A DNA stretch of 64,000 bases from Hymenobacter negativus (GCF_017571495.1 NZ_JAGETZ010000016.1:62001-126000); one strand, 5' to 3'; positions 43,624 to 52,394 are shown, counted from the first letter of the stretch. Notes: generated by a model not told the origin, from the letters alone. Made by a program: numbers and translations.

Positions 43624-44569
43624 TTTCAATCAGCGGCTGATAGTCGTGTTCGTTCTCGAACCCGGCTAGCCAGGCCGCCGCCCGGCGGCAGCTACGGATG
43701 TGTGGCGGGACCCGTAGCACGTAGGTATGCGCCGTAGATGGGCAAATCACGCGTAGCACCACAATGGCCTCATCGCCCTCCAGCGGAATGCTGATGAGCT
43801 GCCGTTCCCCACCCGTGTCCCGGTCGCGGTCGATGATGAGGCCACCCACCTCCTGCACAAACCGGTCGAGGCCGAACCGCTCCAGTAGCACGCGCCGGCG
43901 CGTCACGTTGCGGATGTTCAGGATATCCACGCCCTTCAGGTCTTCGGGCCGGAAGGCGGTGCGCTCATCTACCGCCGTGCCCTGCCAATGAATGTTGACA
44001 CGCAGGCCGCCGGGCAGCCCAGTCAGGCCGCTGCCAGCCACCTCTATCCAATGGGTGAGGTGCACCGTTGCCGGCAATTGGGTTAGTAGCGCGCAGTTGG
44101 TCACATCCAGCGAGCGGGCCGTGAGGCGCTCTGGCAGCCGGCGAAGCTGCCGGCTGCCGCTCAGGTTCACGGTTTCGCGTACCAGCCAGTCTCCAGTTAG
44201 CTCCCGTATGGCGGTGCGGGCCGCCTGCACGCTGGTGGCTCGTAGGCGCTCAGGCATCAGCTCCAGGTTGGGGCAGTCGTTCACCTCCAGGTGCGTACAC
44301 TCCAAGAAGAGAGGTAATTCGCGCAGCCGCTGCTCGCCGTTCAGCCGCAACGCGCCGCTCACAATCAGCTCATCCGGCATCCGACCCGACAGCAGCAGGG
44401 CCCGCGCCGCCTCGGGTGTCGTCCGCACCGGGCCCGTAGGCTGGGTAGGGGCGAAGGCCGGCGGCGGGCTGGCCGGGCGGGGGCTGAAAGGCGCGGCCGG
44501 CTCCGCGGCTTGCGGGGCGGGAGCGGCTGGCCGGCGCAGTTGCCGGCCTCGGGCGTTGATGCTGAACAT
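43619..44569 (-). CDS. Leucine-rich-repeat protein with a DUF6745-like C-terminus
   Basis: The 316-aa product begins with a Pro/Ala-rich stretch (about residues 10-50). Irregular leucine-rich repeats follow, about 20 residues each, from about residue 60 to 200 (LRELPLFLECTHLEVNDCPN; LRRLPERLTARSLDVTNCAL). The last about 100 residues contain DRDTGGERQLISIPL, VVLRVICPSTAHTYVLRVPP and AAAWLAGFENEHDYQPLIET. I associate that end with the DUF6745 family, from memory. There is no signal peptide. A small gene lies 16 bp upstream and is almost surely cotranscribed. The stop TAG is the first part of a palindromic repeat. Confidence 0.75.
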   Translation of the reverse strand: MFSINARGRQLRRPAAPAPQAAEPAAPFSPRPASPPPAFAPTQPTGPVRTTPEAARALLLSGRMPDELIVSGALRLNGEQRLRELPLFLECTHLEVNDCPNLELMPERLRATSVQAARTAIRELTGDWLVRETVNLSGSRQLRRLPERLTARSLDVTNCALLTQLPATVHLTHWIEVAGSGLTGLPGGLRVNIHWQGTAVDERTAFRPEDLKGVDILNIRNVTRRRVLLERFGLDRFVQEVGGLIIDRDRDTGGERQLISIPLEGDEAIVVLRVICPSTAHTYVLRVPPHIRSCRRAAAWLAGFENEHDYQPLIET

Positions 44570-44585
44570 TGAGCGGCAGGTTTTT

Positions 44586-44900
44586 TTAGTCTACTACGGT
44601 TCGGATGGCCGTGGGGGTATACTCGCGCTGCTGCCAGACACGGTACACGCCCACCGGCAGCTCAATAGGCCGGTGCTCCTCGTGGACCACCGTGGCCTTT
44701 GGGCCCGAAACCAGCAAGTAAAGCTCTTTGCCATATACATACAAGCTCGCCGCGCCAAACTCCTGAATACGGTGGGTGTGGCCGGTGTGCTCTCCATGCG
44801 CCAGCACCAGCCCGGAACGGGGCGAAGCACCAGCAGGCAGCGCATTAACCGGAGCAATCAATACATCGCCGTGGCGATACAGAAAACGGGACTGAGTCAT
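44586..44900 (-). CDS. Small conserved-type protein, cupin-like in appearance
   Basis: The 104-aa product starts at ATG 44900 and is all beta in appearance: RHGDVLIAPVNALPAGA, then LVLAHGEHTGHTHRI, then ASLYVYGKELYLLV, and EHRPIELPVGVYRVWQQREY. The cluster of three His in GEHTGHTHRI followed by EEHRP looks like a possible metal or ligand site in a small barrel. I do not recognise a named family. It is the first gene before the LRR/DUF6745 gene with only 16 bp between them, so the two are probably functionally linked. Confidence 0.7.
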   Translation of the reverse strand: MTQSRFLYRHGDVLIAPVNALPAGASPRSGLVLAHGEHTGHTHRIQEFGAASLYVYGKELYLLVSGPKATVVHEEHRPIELPVGVYRVWQQREYTPTAIRTVVD

Positions 44901-45057
44901 GATGGTTTGCTAAAATGGTTTGCTGAGATTGTTTCATTCAAGGCCATTGGAAGATGGTTTAGCCTTTGATGCTACAATATTACGCATTGCAATTTAAATC
45001 AGCTACAGATTTTAGTTTTTAATACCAATATTTTTAGTAAATGGTTTCCCGTCAGAA

Positions 45058-45096
45058 TCAAAAAGGCCGCTCTGGTTACCAGAACGGCCTTTTTGA
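45058..45096 (-). terminator. Terminator of hemB
   Basis: An 18-bp stem with one mismatch (TCAAAAAGGCCG arm at 45058 and its partner ending at 45096) has a T run on the minus strand, 53 bp after the hemB stop. Confidence 0.8.
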
Positions 45097-45148
45097 TAGC
45101 GTTCAGATTTTAGCTTAATCTGAAGCTTGTGTCAACTCCCGAATCAAA

Positions 45149-46156
45149 TCAGCCGCGCCGTAGCACCGCAGCAGCTTCCTTGGCGAAATAGGTCAAAATC
45201 GCATCAGCCCCGGCGCGTTTGATACTCATGAGCACTTCCATCATTGTGCGTTCGCCATCAACCCAGCCGTTTTGAGCAGCGGCCTTTATCATGGCGTATT
45301 CCCCGCTCACGTTATAGGCCGTCACGGGCAGGTTGGTGTGGTTTTTTACTTCCCGGATGATGTCGAGGTAACTTAAAGCGGGCTTAATCATCACCATATC
45401 GGCACCTTCGGCTTCGTCCAGCGCCAACTCGCGCAGGGCTTCGAGGCGGTTGGCAGGGTTCATTTGATAGCTCTTTTTGTCGCCTTTCTTGGGGGCCGAT
45501 GACAAAGCGTCGCGGAACGGACCATAGAAAGCCGAGGCGTACTTGGCCGTGTAGCTCATAATGCTAACGTGCGAAAACCCATTCTCATCCAGCACCCGCC
45601 GAATCCAGGCCACGCGGCCATCCATCATATCACTCGGCCCAATGATATCAGACCCGGCCCGAGCCTGCGCCAGGGCCATCTGGCCCAGCACTTCCAAGCT
45701 GGCGTCGTTGAGTATTTCGCCCGAATCGGGGTCCACCACGCCGTCGTGGCCGTCGGAGCTGTAGGGGTCCATGGCCACATCGGTCATGATAACCACCTCC
45801 GGAAACTGGCGCTTGATGTCGGCCACCGCTTTCAGGTAGAGACCTTCGAGGTTGGTGCTTTCGCGGGCCATGGGGTCCTTCAGCACTTCGTTGATGTTGG
45901 GGAAGGGCGCGAAGGCCTTCACGCCTAGTTCCACGCAAGCCCCGATTTCGTCAATCACCCGGTCGGCTGTGAAGCGGTGGATGCCGGGCATCGACTTGAT
46001 TTCCTCGGCCTGGTTCTGGCCTTCGGTGATGAAGATGGGGTAGATGAAGTCGTGGGCAGTGAGGCGGGTTTCCTGCACCATGTCACGGATAACGGCGGAC
46101 TTGCGGTTGCGGCGGGGGCGGTGGGTTGGGAGCATATTCTGGAAGGGCAAGGCCAT
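45149..46156 (-). CDS. hemB: Porphobilinogen synthase (delta-aminolevulinic acid dehydratase)
   Basis: The 335-aa product condenses two 5-aminolevulinate molecules to porphobilinogen in tetrapyrrole synthesis. The Schiff-base Lys258 is in VMIKPALSYLD and the second Lys205 in SYTAKYASAFYGPFRDA. The metal-binding segment reads DVAMDPYSSDGHDG, with Asp instead of the Cys triad of zinc enzymes, so the enzyme is of the magnesium-dependent type. Length and start (ATG 46156) are typical. A strong terminator follows; no other haem gene is adjacent. Confidence 0.95.
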   Translation of the reverse strand: MALPFQNMLPTHRPRRNRKSAVIRDMVQETRLTAHDFIYPIFITEGQNQAEEIKSMPGIHRFTADRVIDEIGACVELGVKAFAPFPNINEVLKDPMARESTNLEGLYLKAVADIKRQFPEVVIMTDVAMDPYSSDGHDGVVDPDSGEILNDASLEVLGQMALAQARAGSDIIGPSDMMDGRVAWIRRVLDENGFSHVSIMSYTAKYASAFYGPFRDALSSAPKKGDKKSYQMNPANRLEALRELALDEAEGADMVMIKPALSYLDIIREVKNHTNLPVTAYNVSGEYAMIKAAAQNGWVDGERTMMEVLMSIKRAGADAILTYFAKEAAAVLRRG

Positions 46157-46234
46157 GAGCCAACCCCTGAAAATGAAAAAAGAACGTTACGTACAAAGCA
46201 GAAACGCGCCGCAAAGTTCGCCCCAAACCTCAGA

Positions 46235-46768
46235 CTACCGCCCAAACGGGTCGATGTAGGCCACCAGCACCGCCAGCGCTGCCGCACCCGCCACAATGGC
46301 CCATACCAGCCCGCCTCCGCTAATGGCCAGTCCAATCAGGGCAATAGGCAATACTACTAGTCCCAGTACGCCCAGTACCGTAGTGCCCAAGCCCGCTTCG
46401 GCAGTACTGTGCGGCCGGTGTAGTAGTGCCCGTTGCGACGAGGCCTTCGAATGACCGACTTTAGGAGCAAAAACTGCTTTTGCTACGGCCGCTATTCGCG
46501 TGACATGCACCGGCTGCCGTGCCTTTCCCTGTGTCTGCGGCACGTGCGACGCACCAAGGCTGGTTGCTGCCACAGCTACCGTTGTCGCAGCGGAATCTGG
46601 CGTGGCAGCTGCTGGAACAACTGTTGTTACCGGGGGCGTCCGGTTTGGGGCTGGCTGGAAGGCAAAGCTGGCCCGGCTGGTCTGGCAGCTACTCACCAAG
46701 CCCGCTGTTACTAGCAGCAGTGGTAGCAAGTGAGATGAAAACAACCGGAGATGCGTAGCAACGGGCAT
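46235..46768 (-). CDS. Hypothetical lipoprotein with C-terminal membrane segments
   Basis: The 177-aa product starts at ATG 46768. Its N-terminus ends in a lipobox-like LVSSCQT, so lipidation at that Cys is possible. The middle is low complexity, rich in Ala, Thr, Val and Pro. The C-terminus holds two hydrophobic stretches (LGVLGLVVLPIALIGLAISG; LVWAIVAGAAALAVLVAYID) separated by only a few residues. This pattern is common among Bacteroidota proteins of unknown role. I cannot name a family. Confidence 0.6.
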   Translation of the reverse strand: MPVATHLRLFSSHLLPLLLVTAGLVSSCQTSRASFAFQPAPNRTPPVTTVVPAAATPDSAATTVAVAATSLGASHVPQTQGKARQPVHVTRIAAVAKAVFAPKVGHSKASSQRALLHRPHSTAEAGLGTTVLGVLGLVVLPIALIGLAISGGGLVWAIVAGAAALAVLVAYIDPFGR

Positions 46769-46825
46769 AGGAAAAAGCCGAAAATGAAATCTGAACTGTG
46801 CTCTACGAGTTTTATTGGGTTTTCG

Positions 46826-47965
46826 CTATGCACCGGCTAGCATTTGGGCGGCTCGCCAGCCGGTGCCCGCACCCAGCGCCACGCCCATGCCATTGCACCG
46901 CACGGCGGCCAACACGCCCGGCCGTGCCCACTCTATAATCGGTGCCAGGGCCGGTCCGAAACCCATCACCCCACTCCAGCGGTAATCGATGCGGGGCTTC
47001 CGGCCGGGCATAATCACCTCATGCAGTAAATTTTCGAGGTAGCCTTGCACCGCCGTGGTGAGGCCGGGGGCAGTAGTTGCTTCGGCCGCAAAATCCAGAT
47101 TGCGCCCACCGCCCAGCAATATTCTATGGTCGGCCAGTTGGCGGAAATACGCATAACCGCGGTCGTAGTGAAACGTGCCCGGCAGGTTGATATCCGGCAG
47201 CGGCTCCGTCACCAGCACTTGGCCGCGGCCGGGCGTCACGGCCAGCTCCGGCAGCAGCTCCGCCGCAAAGGCATTAGTAGCCAGCAGCACTTGCCCCGCC
47301 TCAACCGTAGCCCCGTTCGCAAGCCGTAGCAGATGCCCGTTCGTTGCTGTTTCAATGGTTTCTACTGCGCAGTTGGTGAGCACCGGTATGTTGGCTGCCC
47401 ACACCCGGCCCAATAGCGCCCGCATCATACGGCCCGCATCGAGGCTGCCTTCGTGCTCGTTTTTAAGCAGTGTCTCCACGCCTCCAAAGCCAAAACGTGC
47501 GGCCTCGGCGCTGGCATCCCGAAAGGTGTAGCCGTGGCCCACTACGGGAGCCAGCAGGGAATTAAAGTAGTTGATTTTCTCGCGGCATTCAGTTGCCAAT
47601 GCTGCTTCTTCGTGCCGGAAAAGCTCGTAGCCACCCACCGGCTGGTAGTTGAGTACGGCATCGCCAAGCAGTTCGCGCAGCCGCGCCAGCCCTTCCCAAC
47701 GAGCAGACACCACGGCCAGCAAGTCGCCGCGCTTTTCCTGCTCAATCAATTCCGAAACCGACCCAAAACAAGCAAAGCCCGCATTCTTGGTCGACGCGCC
47801 ACTTGGCAGCGCCCCGCGTTCCAGCACCACCACGCGCCAACTGGGCCGGCGCTGTTTCAGGTACAGCGCTGCTGTGAGGCCCACCAGTCCCGCCCCGATA
47901 ATGGCCACATCAGCGGGGCCGAAGAAGGATTGATGCTCCCAGTACGATAGCGCGGAGTTTCGCAA
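46826..47965 (-). CDS. FAD-dependent amino acid/amine oxidase (DAO family)
   Basis: The 379-aa product carries the dinucleotide-binding motif VAIIGAGLVGLTAALYL near residue 20 and GASTKNAGFACFGSVSEL, as in gamma-glutamylputrescine oxidase-like and glycine-oxidase-like enzymes. FAD-contact segments near the C-terminus include GLTTAVQGYLENLL and YRWSGVMGFGPALAPIIEW. No ATG precedes the FAD motif in this frame; TTG at 47965 is the best start, and it lies inside the left arm of a long inverted repeat. The gene follows rocD on the same strand, so it probably acts in amino acid or amine catabolism. Confidence 0.8.
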   Translation of the reverse strand: MRNSALSYWEHQSFFGPADVAIIGAGLVGLTAALYLKQRRPSWRVVVLERGALPSGASTKNAGFACFGSVSELIEQEKRGDLLAVVSARWEGLARLRELLGDAVLNYQPVGGYELFRHEEAALATECREKINYFNSLLAPVVGHGYTFRDASAEAARFGFGGVETLLKNEHEGSLDAGRMMRALLGRVWAANIPVLTNCAVETIETATNGHLLRLANGATVEAGQVLLATNAFAAELLPELAVTPGRGQVLVTEPLPDINLPGTFHYDRGYAYFRQLADHRILLGGGRNLDFAAEATTAPGLTTAVQGYLENLLHEVIMPGRKPRIDYRWSGVMGFGPALAPIIEWARPGVLAAVRCNGMGVALGAGTGWRAAQMLAGA

Positions 47966-48058
47966 GGTTAAAAGAGGTTTCGTAAATAGAGCTGATGAAC
48001 GGAGTCAACACAACATCAAACCTAGCGAAACCTCTTTTAACCTTGCGAAACCTCGCGC
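47950..48058. repeat. 33-bp inverted repeat around the rocD/oxidase junction
   Basis: The arms 47950-47982 and 48026-48058 match at 31 of 33 positions with a 43-nt loop. Each arm contains two AGTTTCG/GGTTTCG units around CAAGGTTAAAAGAG. The right arm ends exactly one base before the rocD stop codon, and the left arm contains the TTG start of the oxidase gene. It could form a large hairpin in the mRNA. Confidence 0.8.
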
Positions 48059-49312
48059 TCAGAAGGATAGAATAACTTCCTCAATCACGTCACAGGCTGC
48101 GTGCAACTGCTCCTCCGTAATCACCAAGGGCGGGGCGAAGCGGATAATGTCGCCGTGCGTGGGCTTGGCCAGTACACCGCGTTCCATCAGGCTTACGCAC
48201 ACGTCCCAAGCAGTACGGCCGTCTTCAGCAGGAATGATAACCACGGCATTCAGCAGGCCTTTGCCGCGCACCAGGTCCACAGTTTCGGGGCGTTTGGCCT
48301 GCACTTGGCACATGCGCTCGCGGAAAATTTCGCCCAGTCGGGCAGCGTTGTCAGCCAGCTTTTCATCTGCCAGCACGTCCAGCGCCGCCCGCATCACGGC
48401 GCAGGCCAGTGGGTTGCCGCCAAAGGTAGAACCATGCTGTCCGGGCTGAATGGTGAGCATAATAATGTCATTGGCCAGCACCGCCGACACGGGCAGTACG
48501 CCGCCGCTCAGGGCCTTGCCCAAGATGAGGATATCAGGGTCAACGCCCTCGTAGTCGCAGGCCAACATGCGACCCGTGCGGCCGAGCCCGGTCTGGATTT
48601 CATCGGCAATAAACAGCACATTGTGCGCCTGGCAAATAGCTGCTGCCTGCTTCAAATACCCTTCCGAAGGCACCATCACGCCGGCTTCTCCCTGAATGGG
48701 CTCCACCAAGAACGCGCAGACGTGCGGTTCCTTAACTGCCTCTTCCAGCGCCGCCAAATCATCGTACGGCACCACCTGATAGCCCGGCATATACGGCCCA
48801 AAACCACCCGTGCTATCGCCGTCAGTACTAAAGGAAATGATGCCCGTAGTACGTCCGTGGAAGTTATGCTCGGCCACAATAATGCGGGCCATGTTTGGTG
48901 CAATGCCTTTCTCCTGATAGCCCCATTTGCGGGCCAGTTTCAAGGCGGTTTCCACGGCTTCGGCTCCGGAGTTCATGAGCAGAGCCTTATCATAGCCAAA
49001 CAGCTCGCACAGCTGCTTCTCAGCCGCGCCCAACTGGTCGTTGAAAAATGCCCGTGACGTAAGCGTAAGCTGCTGGGCCTGTTTGGTGAGTGCCCCAATA
49101 ATGCGCGGGTGGCAGTGTCCCTGGTTGACGGCCGAATACGCCGAAAGGAAATCATAATAGTGCTTGCCGTCAACGTCCCACAGGTTCACACCTTCGCCGC
49201 GGCTCAGCACCACAGGCAGCGGGTGGTAGTTGTGGGCACCGTATTGGTCTTCGAGCTGCATAAGCTGCTCGGCACGGCTGCTGGTGGCGGTGGGGGAGGA
49301 GGACGTATTCAT
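48059..49312 (-). CDS. rocD: Ornithine--oxo-acid transaminase
   Basis: The 417-aa product converts ornithine and 2-oxoglutarate to glutamate-5-semialdehyde and glutamate. It is a class III PLP aminotransferase with SGAEAVETALKLARKWGY, HNFHGRTTGIISFSTD, the PLP-binding FIADEIQTGLGRTG (Asp237) and the PLP Lys266 in LILGKALSGGVLPVSA. The N-terminal EDQYGAHNYHPLPVVLSRGE is typical of RocD and separates it from acetylornithine transaminase. The start is ATG 49312. The FAD oxidase follows across a long inverted repeat. Confidence 0.93.
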   Translation of the reverse strand: MNTSSSPTATSSRAEQLMQLEDQYGAHNYHPLPVVLSRGEGVNLWDVDGKHYYDFLSAYSAVNQGHCHPRIIGALTKQAQQLTLTSRAFFNDQLGAAEKQLCELFGYDKALLMNSGAEAVETALKLARKWGYQEKGIAPNMARIIVAEHNFHGRTTGIISFSTDGDSTGGFGPYMPGYQVVPYDDLAALEEAVKEPHVCAFLVEPIQGEAGVMVPSEGYLKQAAAICQAHNVLFIADEIQTGLGRTGRMLACDYEGVDPDILILGKALSGGVLPVSAVLANDIIMLTIQPGQHGSTFGGNPLACAVMRAALDVLADEKLADNAARLGEIFRERMCQVQAKRPETVDLVRGKGLLNAVVIIPAEDGRTAWDVCVSLMERGVLAKPTHGDIIRFAPPLVITEEQLHAACDVIEEVILSF

Positions 49313-49378
49313 AAAGCAGGTGGGAAAGTTGATGAGCCCACGAAACTACGATTTTCCCGCCCGCAAGGTGGCATCAGT

Positions 49379-49885
49379 CTACCGAAATGGCATGTTCTCT
49401 ACCTGCCGCGACGTATCAATGTACCGTCCCACGTAGTTGCCTTCTTCGCGGCCGCTGGCCCGCAGCAAAGTCCAGTCCACTACCGCTGTCTCGGGGAAGC
49501 TCACGGGCGTCGGCTCTGTTTTGGGAGCTGCATCAGGGCTTGGCAGTAGCAGCGCCTGCACCGTGTTGCCGTGCCAGCCCAGCACCCGCGCCGAAGCCTG
49601 CCGGAAGCTGGTATCCGTCGCAATCACCCGGACCGATAGTAGGAATTGGTCGCCGATAGGCAGGCCGGCCAGAAACTTCTTCTTGGCCTGCGGGAGTGTG
49701 CGCAGGGCCTCGCGCACGGGGTCGGCCAGTGCGGTTTCGTCGCGGGACAGGGCCGGGCGTACGCCGGCTGGAGCGGTAGCAGCCGTCAACACCACTGGTG
49801 TAGGCCCCTGAGCAGCAATTGGCAACGCCAGCAGCAGAGTTAAGCCGGCCAACAGCGACTGAACAGAAGAAGTAGACGTTTTCAT
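49379..49885 (-). CDS. Secreted protein, possibly DUF2314-like
   Basis: The 168-aa product has a signal peptide ending LPIAAQG. The mature part has the order ADPVREALRTLPQAKKKFLA, FLLSVRVIATDTSFRQASAR, a beta segment VLGWHGNTVQALL and a final VVDWTLLRASGREEGNYVGR. That layout resembles DUF2314 (YegJ-like) proteins, in which a D-W motif precedes a Gly-rich C-terminal turn, but I give this only as a possibility. The gene is 66 bp upstream of rocD on the same strand. No function is known. Confidence 0.55.
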   Translation of the reverse strand: MKTSTSSVQSLLAGLTLLLALPIAAQGPTPVVLTAATAPAGVRPALSRDETALADPVREALRTLPQAKKKFLAGLPIGDQFLLSVRVIATDTSFRQASARVLGWHGNTVQALLLPSPDAAPKTEPTPVSFPETAVVDWTLLRASGREEGNYVGRYIDTSRQVENMPFR

Positions 49886-49964
49886 AGAACGAATGTGTAG
49901 ATTGCTGGAACAAGGTACGGCTTGCTACTCATTCAACGCACCCGGTCCTAACTTTGATTCATCC

Positions 49965-50147
49965 ATGCCCGCGCCCGTTCCTCAGCCGCTTCAGCCCGGC
50001 GATTTCTACTACACGCCCGAGGGCTACCTTGTCTTCACCGAGCAATACCACCTGCGGCGGGGCACGTGCTGTGGAAGCGGCTGCCGCCACTGTCCCTGGA
50101 AATTTAAGCCAAAGCCAGCCCGTCCGGGCCCTTCTGACCAGAAATAA
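49965..50147 (+). CDS. DUF5522-like small Cys-rich protein
   Basis: The 60-aa product starts best at ATG 49965. It consists of GDFYYTPEGYLVFTEQYHLR followed by a cysteine cluster RGTCCGSGCRHCPW and a basic tail. This is the pattern of DUF5522 proteins of Bacteroidota. Four closely spaced Cys could bind a metal or an iron-sulphur cluster, but that is not established here. It lies just before rpmB on the same strand. Confidence 0.75.
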   Translation: MPAPVPQPLQPGDFYYTPEGYLVFTEQYHLRRGTCCGSGCRHCPWKFKPKPARPGPSDQK

Positions 50148-50156
50148 GCCCGGGTG

Positions 50157-50188
50157 TTTGGTGAATGCCAGACTTTTGCCGATATTTG
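50157..50188 (+). promoter_or_regulatory. Promoter of rpmB
   Basis: TTTG (50157-50160) and GATATTTG (50181-50188) are separated by 20 bp. This is the Bacteroidota -33/-7 pattern with one mismatch in the -7 box, 43 bp before the rpmB ATG. Confidence 0.6.
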
Positions 50189-50231
50189 CGGCCCGTTTCC
50201 CTGCTTTGTAACTAATTAACCCTCCGATATC

Positions 50232-50471
50232 ATGGCCCGTGTTTGTGATTTGACCGGCAAGCGTACCCGCGTTGGTAACAACGTTTCGCACGCTAACAAC
50301 AAGACCAAGCGCAAGTTCTATCCGAACCTGCAGAAAAAGCGCTTTTACATCCCTGAGCAAGACGCTTGGGTTACTCTGAAAGTAGCTACCTCCACCATCC
50401 GCACCATCAACAAGAACGGCATCATGTCGGTCCTGAAGAAGGCCAAAGAGCAGGGCTTCATCGTTTACTAA
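50232..50471 (+). CDS. rpmB: 50S ribosomal protein L28
   Basis: The 79-aa product begins MARVCDLTGKRTRVGNNVSH and follows L28 throughout (TKRKFYPNLQKKRFYIPEQD; STIRTINKNGIMSVLKKAKE). It is a structural protein of the large ribosomal subunit. In many Bacteroidota rpmB, rpmG, a DUF4295 gene and ftsY are adjacent. Here a terminator and an Xaa-Pro peptidase gene separate rpmB from the other three. Confidence 0.96.
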   Translation: MARVCDLTGKRTRVGNNVSHANNKTKRKFYPNLQKKRFYIPEQDAWVTLKVATSTIRTINKNGIMSVLKKAKEQGFIVY

Positions 50472-50554
50472 ATAGTAGTAGGGAGTACCGGGTAACAGCA
50501 CGGATTGCCACAGCAGTCAAGCGCATTACTTTATACTTCTCACCGATTATTCTA

Positions 50555-50610
50555 CAACGCCAGCGCCGATACAGTTGTCTACCCAGGCAACTGTATCGGC
50601 GCTGGCGTTG
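50555..50610 (+). terminator. Terminator of rpmB
   Basis: A perfect 23-bp inverted repeat (50555-50577 with 50588-50610) with a 10-nt loop lies 84 bp after the rpmB stop and before the peptidase gene. Confidence 0.7.
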
Positions 50611-50666
50611 TCTGTTACCGGCTATCTTGCACTATCACCTGGTTTTACTTGTACTGCCTGATTTTT

Positions 50667-52367
50667 ATGCGGCACCGTTTCTCTCCTTCTTTGCCAGCGC
50701 TGCTGAGGCTGCGGTCTGCTCATCAGTTTTGTATGGGAGGCTGCTTGCTGCTGGCAAGCTTCACTGCAACGGCCCAAACGCCTACGTCTATTCCCGAGCC
50801 CATTGTGGAAAACCCGGCCCCGGCCCGGCCCACCGATTTTCTGTCGCCTGCTTTCCACAAGCAGCGGCGCGAGCTGCTGCGGGCACAGTTGCCGCCGCAC
50901 AGTGTTGCTGTACTCTTCGCTGCACCCGTTCGCAACCGGGCCAATGACGTAAGCTACGTCTACCACCAAAACCCCGATTTCTATTACCTCACCGGTTACG
51001 AGGAGCCCGATGCTGTGCTGCTGCTCTTCAAGGAGCCACGCACCGTGGGCGGCCAGGCCGGCGTGACCGAAGCCCTGTTCACCCAGCCCCGCGACCCGCG
51101 CCGCGAGTCGTGGACCGGCCGCCGCCTAGGCGCCATAGGAGCCAAAAACCAACTTCAGTTCCAGTTTGCAGCCGATAACAAGGACTTTGAAGCCGCCGGC
51201 ATCAAGTGGGCTGACTTCGACAAAGTATTGTTCGATGGCCTGCCCACCGATGCCCGTGACGATGCCGAAAATCCCGCCGACCTCTATAGCCTAGTGAATA
51301 CCTTTCGCCAGCAGGCTGGCCTCGCCAACAACTACAACCCCACCGTTTCCGAAGCCGAGAACATGACCCGCCGCTACGGGCTACGCGATGGCAAGGCTGC
51401 CAGTGGCTTTATCAGCGAAGCCATTAAGAAAAACCCAGCGCTGAGCGCTTCCCCTTTGCTAAAAGACTTCTTGGCCGCTACCACCGATGCCTCCCGCAAA
51501 GCCGCCATCGAAGCCCACCCGCCCGGTCGCCTCGACGATGCCACGTTGGGCGAAAAGCTCGACGGCCTGCGCGCCATTAAAACGCCTGAAGAGCTGGCCT
51601 TGCTGCGCCGCGCCGTTCGCATCAGCGCCCAAGGCCAGCGCGAAGTACTGAAGCTGCTGCGCCCTGAAATGGGTGAAATGGAAGTGCAGGGCCTGCACGA
51701 GTACGTGTACCGCCGCTACGGCGCCGAGTTCCAGGGCTACCCCAGCATTGTGGGCGGCGGGGCCAATGCATGCATTCTGCACTATGAAACCGACGACCGC
51801 CAGCACCTCGACAACGACCTCGTGCTCATGGACTGTGGTGCCGAATACCATGGCTACTCAGCCGATGTCACGCGCACCGCGCCGCCTTCTGGCACGTTCA
51901 GCCCCGCTCAGCGCCAGGTTTACGAGCTGGTGCTGGCCGCCCAAGAGGCTGGCTTCGCTGCCTGCCGTCCCGGCGCCGAGTTCAACGCCCCTAACAAAGC
52001 CACCCAAGAAGTGGTAGCCTCCGGACTGGTCAAGCTCGGCATCATCAGGAAAAAAGAGGAATTCCGCAAGTACTACCCGCACGGCGCCAGCCACTACCTG
52101 GGCCTCGACGTACACGACCGCGGCAACTACGCTCCCCTGCAAGCCGGCAACGTCATCACCGTCGAGCCCGGCATCTACATCCCTGCCGGCTCGCCCTGCG
52201 ACCCCAAATGGTGGAACATCGGCGTCCGCATCGAAGATGATGCCCTCATCACCGCCACCGGCTACGAAAACCTTTCCGCTGAAGCCCCCCGCACCGTGGC
52301 CGACATTGAAAAACTCATGGCCGAGCCCAGCGCTTTGGAAGGGTTTAAGCTGCCGGAGTTGAAATGA
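50667..52367 (+). CDS. Exported Xaa-Pro aminopeptidase (M24B)
   Basis: The 566-aa product removes N-terminal residues before proline. An N-terminal aminopeptidase-P domain (FYYLTGYEEPDAVLLLF) is followed by a pita-bread catalytic domain. All five metal ligands are visible: two Asp in LMDCGAEYHGYSADVTRTAP, His in ASHYLGLDVHD, Glu in VEPGIYIP and Glu in VRIEDDALIT. I chose ATG 50667 (MRHRFSPSLPALL); a hydrophobic stretch near residue 25 (CLLLASFTATAQT) looks like a signal peptide, so export to the periplasm is likely. It separates rpmB from rpmG. Confidence 0.9.
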   Translation: MRHRFSPSLPALLRLRSAHQFCMGGCLLLASFTATAQTPTSIPEPIVENPAPARPTDFLSPAFHKQRRELLRAQLPPHSVAVLFAAPVRNRANDVSYVYHQNPDFYYLTGYEEPDAVLLLFKEPRTVGGQAGVTEALFTQPRDPRRESWTGRRLGAIGAKNQLQFQFAADNKDFEAAGIKWADFDKVLFDGLPTDARDDAENPADLYSLVNTFRQQAGLANNYNPTVSEAENMTRRYGLRDGKAASGFISEAIKKNPALSASPLLKDFLAATTDASRKAAIEAHPPGRLDDATLGEKLDGLRAIKTPEELALLRRAVRISAQGQREVLKLLRPEMGEMEVQGLHEYVYRRYGAEFQGYPSIVGGGANACILHYETDDRQHLDNDLVLMDCGAEYHGYSADVTRTAPPSGTFSPAQRQVYELVLAAQEAGFAACRPGAEFNAPNKATQEVVASGLVKLGIIRKKEEFRKYYPHGASHYLGLDVHDRGNYAPLQAGNVITVEPGIYIPAGSPCDPKWWNIGVRIEDDALITATGYENLSAEAPRTVADIEKLMAEPSALEGFKLPELK

Positions 52368-52394
52368 GGGTGAATACATGCCCAAAATCAGCCC

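Noticed and set aside
43992..44969. 325-codon plus-strand frame antisense to the DUF6745-like and small genes
   Set aside because: Arg/Ser-rich shadow frame without any domain; it runs across two well-formed minus-strand genes.
48101..49057. 318-codon open frame antisense to rocD
   Set aside because: No domain content; rocD on the other strand carries all PLP enzyme motifs.
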